DNA of 64,000 nucleotides, from the NCBI GenBank assembly GCA_029550525.1, contig JAKPHF010000078.1, forward strand, positions 372,001 through 436,000. The letters are read 5' to 3'. Position numbers and translations under genes: made by a program. How positions within the stretch are numbered: the stretch's first letter is position 1; each line of letters opens with the position of its first letter. The DNA is from Planctomycetota bacterium. Lineage in GTDB: Bacteria; Planctomycetota; Phycisphaerae; UBA1845; PWPN01. Positions 8,378 through 17,303 of the stretch are shown piece after piece. A model generated the notes under the pieces. That model had not been told where the DNA came from, did no database searches, and saw only the letters and a program-made list of their open reading frames with translations.

Positions 8378-10324
8378 TTAACCCGCCGCGACTTTGTCAG
8401 CGGTTGAGGGCACGGGGCCCGGTGACCGGCGGTCGCGCTCGCGCAGGAAGGCCCCCACACCTTCGACCATCATCCAGACCGCCATGATCGTCAGGATACT
8501 CCCCACGATCATGAGCGAGAGGTTGGTCGTGTCACCATTGGTCTGCCAGCCGCGGTAGAACTCGGCGATCTTGAGGCTCATAGCCCAGGCCACGGTCACC
8601 ACCATGACGCCCATGGGGACGAGTGTGTAGATGACCGGCCGGCGCAGTTGGTAGAGGTACACGCTGACCACCAGCAAACCCAGGGCGGCCAGGAGCTGAT
8701 TACTAGTGCCGAATAATTGCCACAAAGTCAGGCCCGCAGGCTTGCCGTCAATCTTGATGAGGGCGAAATAGCCGATGGCCAGCACGGCCAGCAGGCTGCT
8801 CGCGTACCGATTGGTCAGCGGTTTGATCCGAACGATCTGGGCGATTTCCTCGATGTTGTACCGCAGCAGGCGGGTGGCTGAGTCCAGCGTGGTCATCGCG
8901 AAGCTGACCACGATGACCGCCATCAGGTTTCGGCAGAAGGTCACCAGCATGCCGTGCTGATCCGGGTTCAACAGCCACAGGAACGGATACGCGACCACGT
9001 TGGCCGACGCGGACAGAAACGCCCCCAGCGAACGATCGCTGAGCCCGTCCCAATGGCCGTAGGCGCCCTGATAGTCGCTCCCCGACAATCCGGCCGTGCA
9101 AGCCACGATCACCAGGACGGCCAGGAATCCCTCGGTCAGCATGGCCCCGTAGCCGATGGGCCGCGCGTCGGTCTCGCGGCGAATCTGGCGGGCCGTCGTG
9201 CCGCTGGACACCAGGTTGTGGAACCCGCTCACCGCACCGCAGGCGATGGTGATGAACAGGAAGGGCAGCACGCCCGGAGCGTTGTCGCCTGCGGCCGAAG
9301 ACAATGTCCCCAGCGCCGGAGCATTGATTTCCGGCCGCCACACCGCGATCCCGAGCACCAGCGCGATCAGGCCGAAGTACAACTGAAAACAGTTGATGTA
9401 GTCGCGGGGCTGGAGCAGGAGCCAGACCGGTAGGATGGACGCGAAGAAAGCGTAGGCCAGCAGGATGTAGACCCAAGTGCTTTGAGCCTTCGATCGCGCA
9501 TGGGCCACGTCTTCGGCCATGGCCTTGAACTCCGGGTCCTCATCGGCTCGATGCTTGAAGAAACGTACCGCCGCATCGGCGCGGGTGGCCCGAATCCCGT
9601 GCACCTGTGGCAGGTCGGGATGATCGGTGGTCGCGATCACCTCTGCCGCGCCCGACTCGCCGATGAACAGCCGATACAGCGGCACCGGCACTTCCAGACC
9701 GGCGTAGGTGATGGCGAACATCAACGTCAGGCCGACGATGGTCACCGGCAGCAGCGGCCAGCGCAGCTTGTACACCATGATGCCGATGATCATGGCGATT
9801 ACGATGAGCGAAAACGTGGGCACCACCGCCTGGGGCGACAGGTCATTGAACAGGACGGCCATCTGGATGGCGAACACGCCCATGGCCAGCGCCAGCAGGA
9901 AGAAGATGATGAGCAAAAACAAGAGCCTCGCCCGAGGCCCCATGATCTCATTGGTCAGTCCACCGATTGTCTGAGCCTTGTGACGAATGGACGCGAAGAG
10001 CGCCGCCAGGTCGTGCACGCCGCCGATGAGCACGCAGCCGGCCAGCACCCAGATCAACGCGGGCAGCCAGCCCCAGTACACCGCGATCGCAGGCCCGAGA
10101 ATCGGCCCCAAACCGGCGATCGAGGCAAAGTGGTGGCCGAACAGGATCTGCGGCTTGGTCGGCACGAAGTCCATGCCGTCGTTCTGCTCAACCGCGGGCG
10201 TGGGCCGACTGTCGTCCAGCCCGAATACGCGCTTCACCAGAAACGTGCCGTAGACCTTGTAGGCAAGGTAGAGAACTGCCGCCGAAAAGAGTACGACCGT
10301 CAACGAGTTGCTCAGCAGGGACAT
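8378..10324 (-). CDS. cstA: Carbon starvation protein A (CstA family transporter)
   Basis: A 648-residue polytopic inner-membrane protein with the CstA signature near the N-terminus: FVPTKPQILFGHHFASIAG, then GPAIAVYWGWLPAL and GGVHDLAALFASIRHKAQT. CstA/BtsT proteins take up peptides or pyruvate when carbon is limiting. About sixteen hydrophobic segments are visible, and the AVSGFHNLVSSGTTARQI segment is also typical. It is slightly shorter than the roughly 700-residue E. coli protein. The start at 10324 has GGAG about ten bases upstream. A small unknown membrane gene lies 121 bases upstream in the same direction and may be co-transcribed. Confidence 0.94.
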   Translation of the reverse strand: MSLLSNSLTVVLFSAAVLYLAYKVYGTFLVKRVFGLDDSRPTPAVEQNDGMDFVPTKPQILFGHHFASIAGLGPILGPAIAVYWGWLPALIWVLAGCVLIGGVHDLAALFASIRHKAQTIGGLTNEIMGPRARLLFLLIIFFLLALAMGVFAIQMAVLFNDLSPQAVVPTFSLIVIAMIIGIMVYKLRWPLLPVTIVGLTLMFAITYAGLEVPVPLYRLFIGESGAAEVIATTDHPDLPQVHGIRATRADAAVRFFKHRADEDPEFKAMAEDVAHARSKAQSTWVYILLAYAFFASILPVWLLLQPRDYINCFQLYFGLIALVLGIAVWRPEINAPALGTLSSAAGDNAPGVLPFLFITIACGAVSGFHNLVSSGTTARQIRRETDARPIGYGAMLTEGFLAVLVIVACTAGLSGSDYQGAYGHWDGLSDRSLGAFLSASANVVAYPFLWLLNPDQHGMLVTFCRNLMAVIVVSFAMTTLDSATRLLRYNIEEIAQIVRIKPLTNRYASSLLAVLAIGYFALIKIDGKPAGLTLWQLFGTSNQLLAALGLLVVSVYLYQLRRPVIYTLVPMGVMVVTVAWAMSLKIAEFYRGWQTNGDTTNLSLMIVGSILTIMAVWMMVEGVGAFLRERDRRSPGPVPSTADKVAAG

Positions 10325-10445
10325 GGCTCAGGTCTCCTTCACCGGCGACCCGGCCACACTCGGCGAGAGCCGCGGCGAAACCGTCAGGATACAGCCCTGC
10401 TCCGTTCGCTTCCAGATTTTATGCCGGCAGCGCGACCTGGGAGCT

Positions 10446-11156
10446 TCAGGCGCCGCGGCCGTCAGGAGCGGTCCCGCCGGGCAAGGCTCGATCTTTCCTG
10501 GCAAAAAGAGCCACGAGCACGATCCCATAGAGCGACTGGCCAGCGGCGGCCAGCAGGTAGGACAGCAGGGGCAGGGCATGAAACGCACCCGCCCGCTCAT
10601 CCACGAGCAACCGCATGGCCACCAACGTGCCCACCGTGCTCAGCAGGATCAGCGCCGCCGCCAGCAGGTGCGGGCCGCGCACCCAGCGAGAGAACAGCCC
10701 GATCAGGCCGGCCACCGCCGACACGCCCGCCACGGCATAGACCACGCATTCCCAGGTATGGATGATGACCTCAGCCGAAGCACTCGCCCGGCTCAGTTCG
10801 CGGAAAGGCAGCGCAGGCGGTTCGAACGCCGACCGATCGTGCTTGGTCCCAACCGGCGCCGGCTCGCCGGACGGTTCGCTCGGAATCGCGGGCAGCGACA
10901 GCCACGGCAAACCGGTTCGTTCGTTGATCGCCGGGGCGCTGGTCGTCTCAGCGTTCTTCGCCGAGAGCATTCCCGCGACGAGCAGTCCGCCGACCGCCCG
11001 ATTCGAGTTGTATTCCCGCGCTTTGGCCGCAATCGTCCATGCCACGCAAACGAACAGGCCCGCAACGATCAAGCTGACCAGCGGCACGAAGCGGTCACGC
11101 CGGCGTCGTTGCGGGCGTTCGGCTGGGTTGTCGGAAAATTCCAGCATGACGATCAC
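10446..11156 (-). CDS. Hypothetical membrane protein upstream of cstA
   Basis: I do not recognise the family. The 236-residue product has one N-terminal span (after a basic RRRRDRF stretch), a long Pro/Ala-rich external linker (about residues 65-130), and three C-terminal spans ending in a short basic tail. The start could be GTG at 11156 or ATG at 11147; neither has a clear ribosome-binding site. It is oriented with cstA, and a heptamer repeat array lies immediately upstream. A partner role for the transporter is possible but rests only on position. Confidence 0.6.
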   Translation of the reverse strand: MIVMLEFSDNPAERPQRRRRDRFVPLVSLIVAGLFVCVAWTIAAKAREYNSNRAVGGLLVAGMLSAKNAETTSAPAINERTGLPWLSLPAIPSEPSGEPAPVGTKHDRSAFEPPALPFRELSRASASAEVIIHTWECVVYAVAGVSAVAGLIGLFSRWVRGPHLLAAALILLSTVGTLVAMRLLVDERAGAFHALPLLSYLLAAAGQSLYGIVLVALFARKDRALPGGTAPDGRGA

Positions 11157-11165
11157 ATTATGAAG

Positions 11166-11230
11166 AGCTGTCAGCTATGAGCTCTCAGCTGTCAGCCGGA
11201 TGTCCATAGCTCAAAGCTCATCGCTCACAG
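11166..11230. repeat. AGCTRTN heptamer array 1
   Basis: Seven-base units AGCTGTC, AGCTATG, AGCTCTC, AGCTGTC, AGCCGGA... continue in phase through AGCTCAA, AGCTCAT and CGCTCAC. The array fills the space between the start of the cstA-linked membrane gene and the stop of fumC. At least seven related arrays lie elsewhere in the window. Confidence 0.8.
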
Positions 11231-11235
11231 CGTCA

Positions 11236-12654
11236 TCAGCCGCCGCCTTCGCCCTTGGCGCCCGGCGCGGTCATGGCCGCCGGGTCGAGCGTGCGGTCCA
11301 GTTCGGCTTCCGGCAGAACCCCCTTCGCGCGGGCGACCTGGCGAACCGTCTTGCCCTCGGCATACGCCTCCTTGGCGATGGCGGCCGCTTGATCGTAGCC
11401 GATCTTCGGCGCCAGGCTCGTGCACATGGCCAGCGATCGCTCGATCATCTGCTCGCACCGCTCGGAATCCGCCGTAATGCCGTCGATGCACCGCCGCGTG
11501 AACACGTCGATCCCCGCCGACAACAGCCGTACCGATTCCAGGGCATTGTGGGCGATGAGCGGCATCATCGTGTTCAGTTCGAATATACTGTCGCGGCCCG
11601 CCAGCGTCACCGCCGTATCATTCGCGATCACCTGGGCGCTGACCTGGATGAGCATCTCACTCATTACCGGGTTGACCTTGCCCGGCATGATGCTCGAGCC
11701 CGGCTGCGTGGCGGGAATGCGGATCTCGCCGATGCCGCACCGCGGACCGCTGGCCAGCCAGCGGATGTCGTTGGCGATCTTGGTCATGGCCACCGCGATC
11801 GTCCGCACCAGCCCGCTGGCCTCGCAAACCGCATCTTTGGCCGCCTGGGCCTCGAAATGGTTTTCCGCCTCCACGAAGCTGATTCCGGTCATCTTGGCCA
11901 GCCGGGCCGCCACGCGGGCGCCGAACTCCACATGCGTGTTGATGCCCGTCCCCACGGCGGTACCGCCGATGGGCAACTCGGCCAGCGCGGCGATGGCTCG
12001 CTGGGCTCGCTGCGCACTCAGCCGTGCCTGGGCCGCGTACCCGCTGAACTCCTGCCCCAGCCGGATGGGCGTGGCGTCCTGCAGGTGCGTTCGCCCGATC
12101 TTGATCACATCCCAGAACCGCTTGGCCTTCTCCTCCAGTTTGCGGGACATCACCTCCAGCGCCGGCACGAGATCCTGCTGGAGAGCTTCTGCCAGCGCTA
12201 CGTGAATAGCCGTGGGGATCACGTCGTTGCTCGACTGACCCATGTTCACATGATCGTTGGGATGCACGGGATCGCGCGAGCCCACCACGCCGCCGGCCAG
12301 TTGAATGGCCCGGTTGGCGATGACTTCGTTGACGTTCATGTTCGAGCTCGTGCCCGAACCCGTCTGGAAAATATCCAGCGGGAAATGAGCGTCGAGCGTC
12401 CCGTCGATCACTTCCTGCGCGGCCGCCACGATCCACTCGGCCCTTTGGGCGTCCAGCAGCCCCAGGTCGCGGTTGACCTCGGCCGCCGCCTGCTTGATCA
12501 GGCCCATGGCGCGAATGAACCGGCGGCCGAACCGATAGCCGCTGATCGGAAAGTTCTCCACCGCTCGCTGGGTCTGCGCCCCCCACAGCGCCCAGCCCGG
12601 TACCTGCATCTGGCCCATGCTGTCCGATTCGTTCCGCATCTGTTCTGAACCCAT
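11236..12654 (-). CDS. fumC: Fumarate hydratase class II
   Basis: This 472-residue fumarase of the fumarase/aspartase superfamily interconverts fumarate and L-malate in the TCA cycle. The superfamily signature GSSIMPGKVNP is intact, as are TGSGTSSNMNVNEVIANR and MPLIAHNALES. Early residues WGAQTQRAVENFPISG are typical of FumC rather than aspartase, and the length equals that of E. coli FumC (467). GAGGG lies seven bases upstream of the ATG at 12654. It diverges from the sigma-factor gene. Confidence 0.96.
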   Translation of the reverse strand: MGSEQMRNESDSMGQMQVPGWALWGAQTQRAVENFPISGYRFGRRFIRAMGLIKQAAAEVNRDLGLLDAQRAEWIVAAAQEVIDGTLDAHFPLDIFQTGSGTSSNMNVNEVIANRAIQLAGGVVGSRDPVHPNDHVNMGQSSNDVIPTAIHVALAEALQQDLVPALEVMSRKLEEKAKRFWDVIKIGRTHLQDATPIRLGQEFSGYAAQARLSAQRAQRAIAALAELPIGGTAVGTGINTHVEFGARVAARLAKMTGISFVEAENHFEAQAAKDAVCEASGLVRTIAVAMTKIANDIRWLASGPRCGIGEIRIPATQPGSSIMPGKVNPVMSEMLIQVSAQVIANDTAVTLAGRDSIFELNTMMPLIAHNALESVRLLSAGIDVFTRRCIDGITADSERCEQMIERSLAMCTSLAPKIGYDQAAAIAKEAYAEGKTVRQVARAKGVLPEAELDRTLDPAAMTAPGAKGEGGG

Positions 12655-12971
12655 TGGTCTACCCTCTCTCGATCTGTCGCCCTTGAACGATGAACCCGGG
12701 ATTGTCCAGGATATGCGGTCAGTTGGCCAGCGGCAGCCTTCGGAACGCGCCGCGACACGTCTTCGAAATGTTCAATCCCCGGATCGGCGGCCGCCCGGAC
12801 TACCGTCAGACATTGCCGAGTCACGCGCAAGCCTATACACAACAGAAGCTTGTGCTGGGCACTCAGCCCGAAGCATCCTCGCGTCGCCTGACCAGTTACT
12901 CGGACTGCCCTTGAACCCCCGGCGCGAGCTTGATATAGTACTAAAACGGTACTAGTTGAGGAGCGAGAGTT
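12655..12971. other. Divergent upstream region of fumC and the sigma factor
   Basis: No gene is visible in these 317 bases. The right end is AT-rich compared with its surroundings and contains a perfect 6-bp inverted repeat (12936-12954) and the sigma-factor ribosome-binding site. The rest shows nothing I can name. Confidence 0.5.
12936..12954. promoter_or_regulatory. Inverted repeat, candidate operator of the sigma-factor gene
   Basis: TAGTAC (12936-12941) and GTACTA (12949-12954) form a perfect dyad with a seven-base spacer. It overlaps a TTGATA hexamer at 12930-12935 and ends four bases before the ribosome-binding site. A dyad here could bind a repressor or form a leader hairpin. No binding protein is identifiable. 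Confidence 0.4.
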
Positions 12972-13802
12972 TTGCCCCGCCTGTCCACCACTGGGAACGC
13001 ACGAATGATCTCCAACCACTCTGAGCGTAAGCCGCGCCCGGCGGACAAAGCGACGGCCGCGCGAGCACTCTGGTTCGCACCGGATCCCCGGGTAAAGACG
13101 CGTCAAGCGGCCCAACAGGCCATCGAGCTGGCCCGGTCGATTTCGAGCAGCGGTGGTCCGGCCACGCCGCCCGATGAAGAAAGTCTTTTCGCGGCCATGC
13201 ATACCTGCGCTTACAAGGCGACCCGTCGCGGCCGCACTCCCGCCGAGCAGGCCGAGTGGATCCGCCGGTGGGAGTGCATTCGAGAGTACATCGTTCAGCG
13301 GAATCTGGGCCTCGTCTATTCCATGATCGGCCGGTTCAGCAACCGCCGCTCCGACGAGGATGATCTCTTGAGCGATGCCATGCTGGCCCTGACGCGAGCC
13401 ACCGACCGCTTCAACCCTTGGCGAGGCTACCGCTTCAGCACGTACGCCTGCAACGTCATCGCTCGGGCCCTCATGCGCCGCGGGAAGCGCGAGAGCAACT
13501 ACCGGCGGCTCTTCCCGGTGCAGCACGACGCGTCCTTCGAGCGGGTGGCCAACACCGCCGACACCGGTTCCGAGCTGTATGTGGAACGGCTGCGGCACAT
13601 CCTCCAGGAAAACGTCTGTGACCTGACCGAAATGGAAACGCGGATTCTGGCCCAGCGCTTCCCGGACGCGGAGGATCCCAAGCTCACGTTCCAGGAGATC
13701 GGCAACGCCGTCGGCCTGAGCAAGGAGCGCGTACGTCAGATTCAGAACGTCGCCCTCGAGAAGCTCCGCGAGGTCCTCGTCGGCGACCCCGTCCTGCAGT
13801 GA
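12972..13802 (+). CDS. Sigma-70 family RNA polymerase sigma factor
   Basis: A 276-residue sigma factor. Region 2 is recognisable at about residues 100-180 (NLGLVYSMIGRF, DLLSDAMLALTRATDRFN, then YRFSTYACNVIARALMRRG). Region 4 with its helix-turn-helix is at about 215-270 (TEMETRILAQRF, LTFQEIGNAVGLSKERVRQI). Region 3 appears reduced to a short linker, and the N-terminal 100 residues are not ECF-like. The TTG start at 12972 has GAGGAG eight bases upstream and is preferred over the ATG at 13005, which has a weak site. No anti-sigma gene is adjacent, so control may be transcriptional through the upstream dyad. Confidence 0.88.
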   Translation: MPRLSTTGNARMISNHSERKPRPADKATAARALWFAPDPRVKTRQAAQQAIELARSISSSGGPATPPDEESLFAAMHTCAYKATRRGRTPAEQAEWIRRWECIREYIVQRNLGLVYSMIGRFSNRRSDEDDLLSDAMLALTRATDRFNPWRGYRFSTYACNVIARALMRRGKRESNYRRLFPVQHDASFERVANTADTGSELYVERLRHILQENVCDLTEMETRILAQRFPDAEDPKLTFQEIGNAVGLSKERVRQIQNVALEKLREVLVGDPVLQ

Positions 13803-13891
13803 CGCACGCAGCCTGTTTCCGGGGTTCGGGGTGGCTCCAAGTACAAGTATCAGTATCCGCCCTGAGTCGTGTCCACTCTGCTTCGAAATGA

Positions 13892-13916
13892 GTCGGCGGG
13901 GTCAAGCCCCGCCGCT
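13892..13916. repeat. CGGCGGGG-tcaag-CCCCGCCG palindrome, orientation 1
   Basis: A perfect 8-bp stem (13894-13901 with 13907-13914) lies between the convergent sigma-factor and DUF1440-like genes. The same sequence occurs reverse-complemented at 53995-54015, where it forms part of a terminator. No T tract is present here. Confidence 0.75.
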
Positions 13917-13950
13917 CGCGTTAGTTGCTTGCGCGTTGTAACCCATGTTG

Positions 13951-14580
13951 TCACCGGCCTGCGGCGATGAGCTCGGCGTAGTCCAGCCTCGGAGCATCCC
14001 GTTGCGGCTCCTCGGCTCGTCGGGATGCTCCTGCCTTCAGACTGCAGGCGAGTTGCTCGACGCTCCGGCAGACCGTGTCCAGCGTCAGGCCGTACACGAG
14101 ATGCGCGGCCCAAGCTGCGGCGTGGGTCGAAACGGCGTACTGGGTCGGCGGGCCCGCGAGTCTCAACAGCGGCAGCGCGATCTCATCGCCCCCCAGCCAC
14201 AACAGCGTCCCCCAGGCCGTGCCCCGGCCGGCGGCCGTCTGCGGGAATACCTCTTTGATCGCACCGTACAGACCGCCCATCAGCGTGCCGTAGGCATAGT
14301 GAACCACCTGCCCGGCCAGCTCCTTGTGCTCGTCGCTCACCGGACGGCCTCGAACCAGCTTCGAGATGGCGTCACCTACCCGCATGGTTGACGAGCCCTC
14401 CTCTTGGGGTTCCTGGCTATGCTTGGCCTCCTGCTCGCCAGATTGATCCTGCCGAGGCGACAACAGCAACTGGAATTGCGTCATGGCCCAGGTTGCCGTC
14501 AGGCCTCCCAGCAATCCGACCAGGACTCGCTGAACCATCTCGGCCGCCGATACGTCTGTTGACTGGGGCACAGCCTGCAT
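13951..14580 (-). CDS. DUF1440 / YagU-like inner-membrane protein
   Basis: A 209-residue membrane protein that looks like the DUF1440 (YagU) family, from the pattern VHYAYGTLMGGLYGAIKE followed by a WLGGDEIALPLL segment and a C-terminal HLVYGLTLDTVCR region. YagU is linked to acid tolerance in E. coli, but function in this lineage is unknown. The ATG at 14580 is chosen because GGGAGGA lies five bases upstream; a GTG at 14601 has none. A polar Gln/Glu/Ser insert at about residues 45-65 separates the first span from the conserved part. It is convergent with the sigma-factor gene. Confidence 0.65.
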   Translation of the reverse strand: MQAVPQSTDVSAAEMVQRVLVGLLGGLTATWAMTQFQLLLSPRQDQSGEQEAKHSQEPQEEGSSTMRVGDAISKLVRGRPVSDEHKELAGQVVHYAYGTLMGGLYGAIKEVFPQTAAGRGTAWGTLLWLGGDEIALPLLRLAGPPTQYAVSTHAAAWAAHLVYGLTLDTVCRSVEQLACSLKAGASRRAEEPQRDAPRLDYAELIAAGR

Positions 14581-14789
14581 GACATTCCTCCCATTCGCCA
14601 CAACTCGCGATCACGTCGGCAATTGCAGTTTAGGAAGGGAGCTTTCTGCCGGCTCTCGACGAAAGAATGGATACTCCCGTGCGGGATGTCCCGACGAGCC
14701 TGTCAGGGCTCTTGCCATCCAAATGCCGCCGCGGTGTAATACTGGTGCAATATAAATGCCACCACTTCAGCGGTCCCACGGAGGACGCC

Positions 14790-15872
14790 ATGTCCAAACT
14801 CCGCACGCGATCGATGCCCAACCTGCCCTGCGCGACGACAATGCTCTGCCTCACGAGCCTGCTGCTGGTCTTGATTGAACCCGGACGAGCCGAGGCTCAA
14901 GCCCGCAGCCGCTCGCAAATCGAGCGAGACGCGGCAAGACGAACTGATGCGATCAAGTCCGAACGGGTGATGTTCGAGACCGGCGATAAGGTACCCGTCA
15001 CAATCGTGGCCACGTACACGCCACCGCTAACGGATGAGCGGCACCGGCGCGCCCCTGCCACCATCCTCTTGCACATGTACGGCGAGCAGCGGACGGCCTT
15101 CGACCCACTCGTGCCCCACTTGCACAAGGCGGGCTTTGCCGTACTGGCGATCGATCTGCGCGGCCACGGCGAGAGCGTGCAACCCGCTTCGCTCAAGCTG
15201 AAACAGAAAGCCGACGAGCGCGACCCGCGCTTGTTCCGTGACATGGTTCATGATGTCGAAGCGGCGCAGCGCTGGCTGCGACGTCGAGATGAAGTCGATC
15301 CCGCCCGCACGGTCATCGTCGGCGCCAGCGTTGGAGCGAGTATCGCGCTGGAATATGCCGCCCGCGACAGATCCGTGGACGGCCTCGTGCTGCTGACGCC
15401 GGGGCTGAAGTATCTGGATCTCGACTCCAAGGCGGCCGCCCGCAAGGTGCGGGCCCGCCCCGTGCTCATGCTCGCCGCCGTGGAAGAGCGCCAGGACGCT
15501 GAAGAGCTGGCTCGCGAGATCCCCGGCGCGAAGGTGACCACGATCGGGCCGCGTTCGCCGGGCGATCATTCGATGGCCTTGCACGGCACGCGCATGCTGG
15601 AAAAAGCAGCGGGTGTGGAGAAGATGATCGTGGATTTTCTCGTCGAGGCAGCCGGCCCGCCTTCCGACAAAACGGTGGTGGCCAGCATGATCGGCGAGGT
15701 CTACTACGAGCCGGGCACCCGCCAGGCCGACCGGCTCAGCCCGGACAACCTCCGCACGTTCAGTTCCGCCGCCGAAGCGGAAGCCCGCGGCTACCGCCCG
15801 CCCAAACGCTCGCAGCGCCGGTCAGACGGCCGTACGACTGCGGACACTGGCAGACGTTCGCTCGATCAGTAG
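14790..15872 (+). CDS. Secreted alpha/beta hydrolase
   Basis: A 360-residue protein starting at the ATG at 14790, with GGAGGA four bases upstream. It has a signal peptide (hydrophobic stretch around CLTSLLLVLIEPG, then AEAQA) and an alpha/beta hydrolase domain. The nucleophile elbow is GASVG in TVIVGASVGASIALEYAA. An oxyanion/cap region LAIDLRGHGES and a candidate catalytic His in GDHSMALHG are also visible. It is probably a periplasmic esterase or dienelactone-hydrolase-like enzyme; substrate unknown. The C-terminal 50 residues are basic and low complexity. Its stop overlaps the convergent membrane gene by seven bases. Confidence 0.8.
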   Translation: MSKLRTRSMPNLPCATTMLCLTSLLLVLIEPGRAEAQARSRSQIERDAARRTDAIKSERVMFETGDKVPVTIVATYTPPLTDERHRRAPATILLHMYGEQRTAFDPLVPHLHKAGFAVLAIDLRGHGESVQPASLKLKQKADERDPRLFRDMVHDVEAAQRWLRRRDEVDPARTVIVGASVGASIALEYAARDRSVDGLVLLTPGLKYLDLDSKAAARKVRARPVLMLAAVEERQDAEELAREIPGAKVTTIGPRSPGDHSMALHGTRMLEKAAGVEKMIVDFLVEAAGPPSDKTVVASMIGEVYYEPGTRQADRLSPDNLRTFSSAAEAEARGYRPPKRSQRRSDGRTTADTGRRSLDQ

Positions 15873-17284
15873 TTGATGACGCCCGCGTGTTTGAGGAGAG
15901 CGCGAAGCCAGTTGGTCGACCAGGGATTGTCGAGCGCGTACCCCACCGTGAACATCGAGACCAGGAACAAACTGTAGAGCACGTACCGGCCGACGGCGCG
16001 GCGATAGAACAGCTCGATCCCCGCGGGCATGAACAGCAGCCACATCGGAATCACCCAGAACAACCAGCGGAAGCCGTGACAGCCGCCGCCGTAGTTGTTG
16101 GTTTTGACCAAATAGACACAGACCAGCACGGCTGTCATGCCGAGCGTCATCGCCGCGAGCAACCTGCGGTCACTGCGGCCGAACAACTGCACCAGGATAC
16201 CGACCAAGGCCACCAGCAGAATGGGCGACAGCGAGAAGAACCCGTCGTGGCCGATGAGCATATGGGCCAGATACACATGCTTGGGCTCGTTGATCGCGTC
16301 AATCCCCTTGCGGTTGTTCCAGTAGCTGCCGGGGAAGTCGTAGAACCCGCCCTTCTGATTGCCGTCCTTGTCCCATGACTCATACGCGGGCATGAGCTGA
16401 CCGGTCACGAGATAGTTTGTGTACAGCGCGGCACAGGCCGGAATGAGCGCGGGGATCAGCCCGGCGATCAACGTGCGCCGGTGATCTTTCATCAGCAGCG
16501 CGACGAACAGAATCACCGCCAGCAGGCCGGCGGGCAGCTCGATGCTGGCGGTGAAGGCGGCGAAGAAGCCCGCGATGGTGAACCAGTACCACTCCCGGCG
16601 TCCCTCGTACCAGATGCGTATGGCGGCATCGAGCGCGATCAGGCCTGTGGCGGCCGCAATCACGTGATTATTGAGCGTGATCAACCAAGGGGTGAGCAGT
16701 GTGCCGAAACAGGCCACCGCCATGGCGAAGTGCCGAACCCACACCGATTCCGTGGCCCGAAACACGTGCCGGCGCACGATCAGGAGCATGGCCACGAACG
16801 GCAACACCTGGCAGACGATCAGGATGATTCGCTGGATGAGCCACGGGTTCTCGTGGAACGTTTGGCCGGTCACCTTCTGGGCGATCCAGGCCACGCCCGC
16901 CAGCACGGTGGGCAACAAGGGCGGCTTGCTGGAGTACATCTTCCCGTCGACACGGATCATGTCGATGGTCCACAGCACGGGCGTGTCCCACAGCGGAAGC
17001 TCTCCTTCCTTCGTGCCGCGGATCGCCCAGGGCACCTGTTCGCGCGGGATAGGCAGATACTCGTACGTGCCATGCTCGACGAGATAGTAAACCGTGTTCC
17101 AGCGGGACGAGTCGTTCGGGCTGTCCATCAGCCGCGAGCGCTGCAGGATGACACCGCTGACCAGGCCGACCGTGACCAAAATCATCACGGGCGTCAGGTC
17201 CAGAACGCGGGAAGGTTGGGCCGGTGGGAGTTCAGCAGGAACAGACTCCGGCTCGTTTGTCAGGACGGCTTGGCTATCGTTCAT
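15866..17284 (-). CDS. Multi-pass membrane glycosyltransferase-like protein
   Basis: A 472-residue polytopic protein with ten to twelve hydrophobic segments. Its first external loop carries charged residues (DSPNDSSRWNTVYYLVE, then DGKMYSSKPPLLP), a layout seen in GT-C enzymes that use polyprenyl-phosphate sugars, such as GT39/GT83 relatives. The KPPLLP element is the best clue. The ATG at 17284 is preferred because a longer reading would overlap the upstream GT2. With the GT2 20 bases upstream it forms a two-gene unit: the GT2 would load the lipid carrier and this protein would transfer the sugar outside. Acceptor unknown. Confidence 0.65.
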   Translation of the reverse strand: MNDSQAVLTNEPESVPAELPPAQPSRVLDLTPVMILVTVGLVSGVILQRSRLMDSPNDSSRWNTVYYLVEHGTYEYLPIPREQVPWAIRGTKEGELPLWDTPVLWTIDMIRVDGKMYSSKPPLLPTVLAGVAWIAQKVTGQTFHENPWLIQRIILIVCQVLPFVAMLLIVRRHVFRATESVWVRHFAMAVACFGTLLTPWLITLNNHVIAAATGLIALDAAIRIWYEGRREWYWFTIAGFFAAFTASIELPAGLLAVILFVALLMKDHRRTLIAGLIPALIPACAALYTNYLVTGQLMPAYESWDKDGNQKGGFYDFPGSYWNNRKGIDAINEPKHVYLAHMLIGHDGFFSLSPILLVALVGILVQLFGRSDRRLLAAMTLGMTAVLVCVYLVKTNNYGGGCHGFRWLFWVIPMWLLFMPAGIELFYRRAVGRYVLYSLFLVSMFTVGYALDNPWSTNWLRALLKHAGVINY

Positions 17285-17303
17285 GCGTTCGCTCTCAGGC
17301 TTG

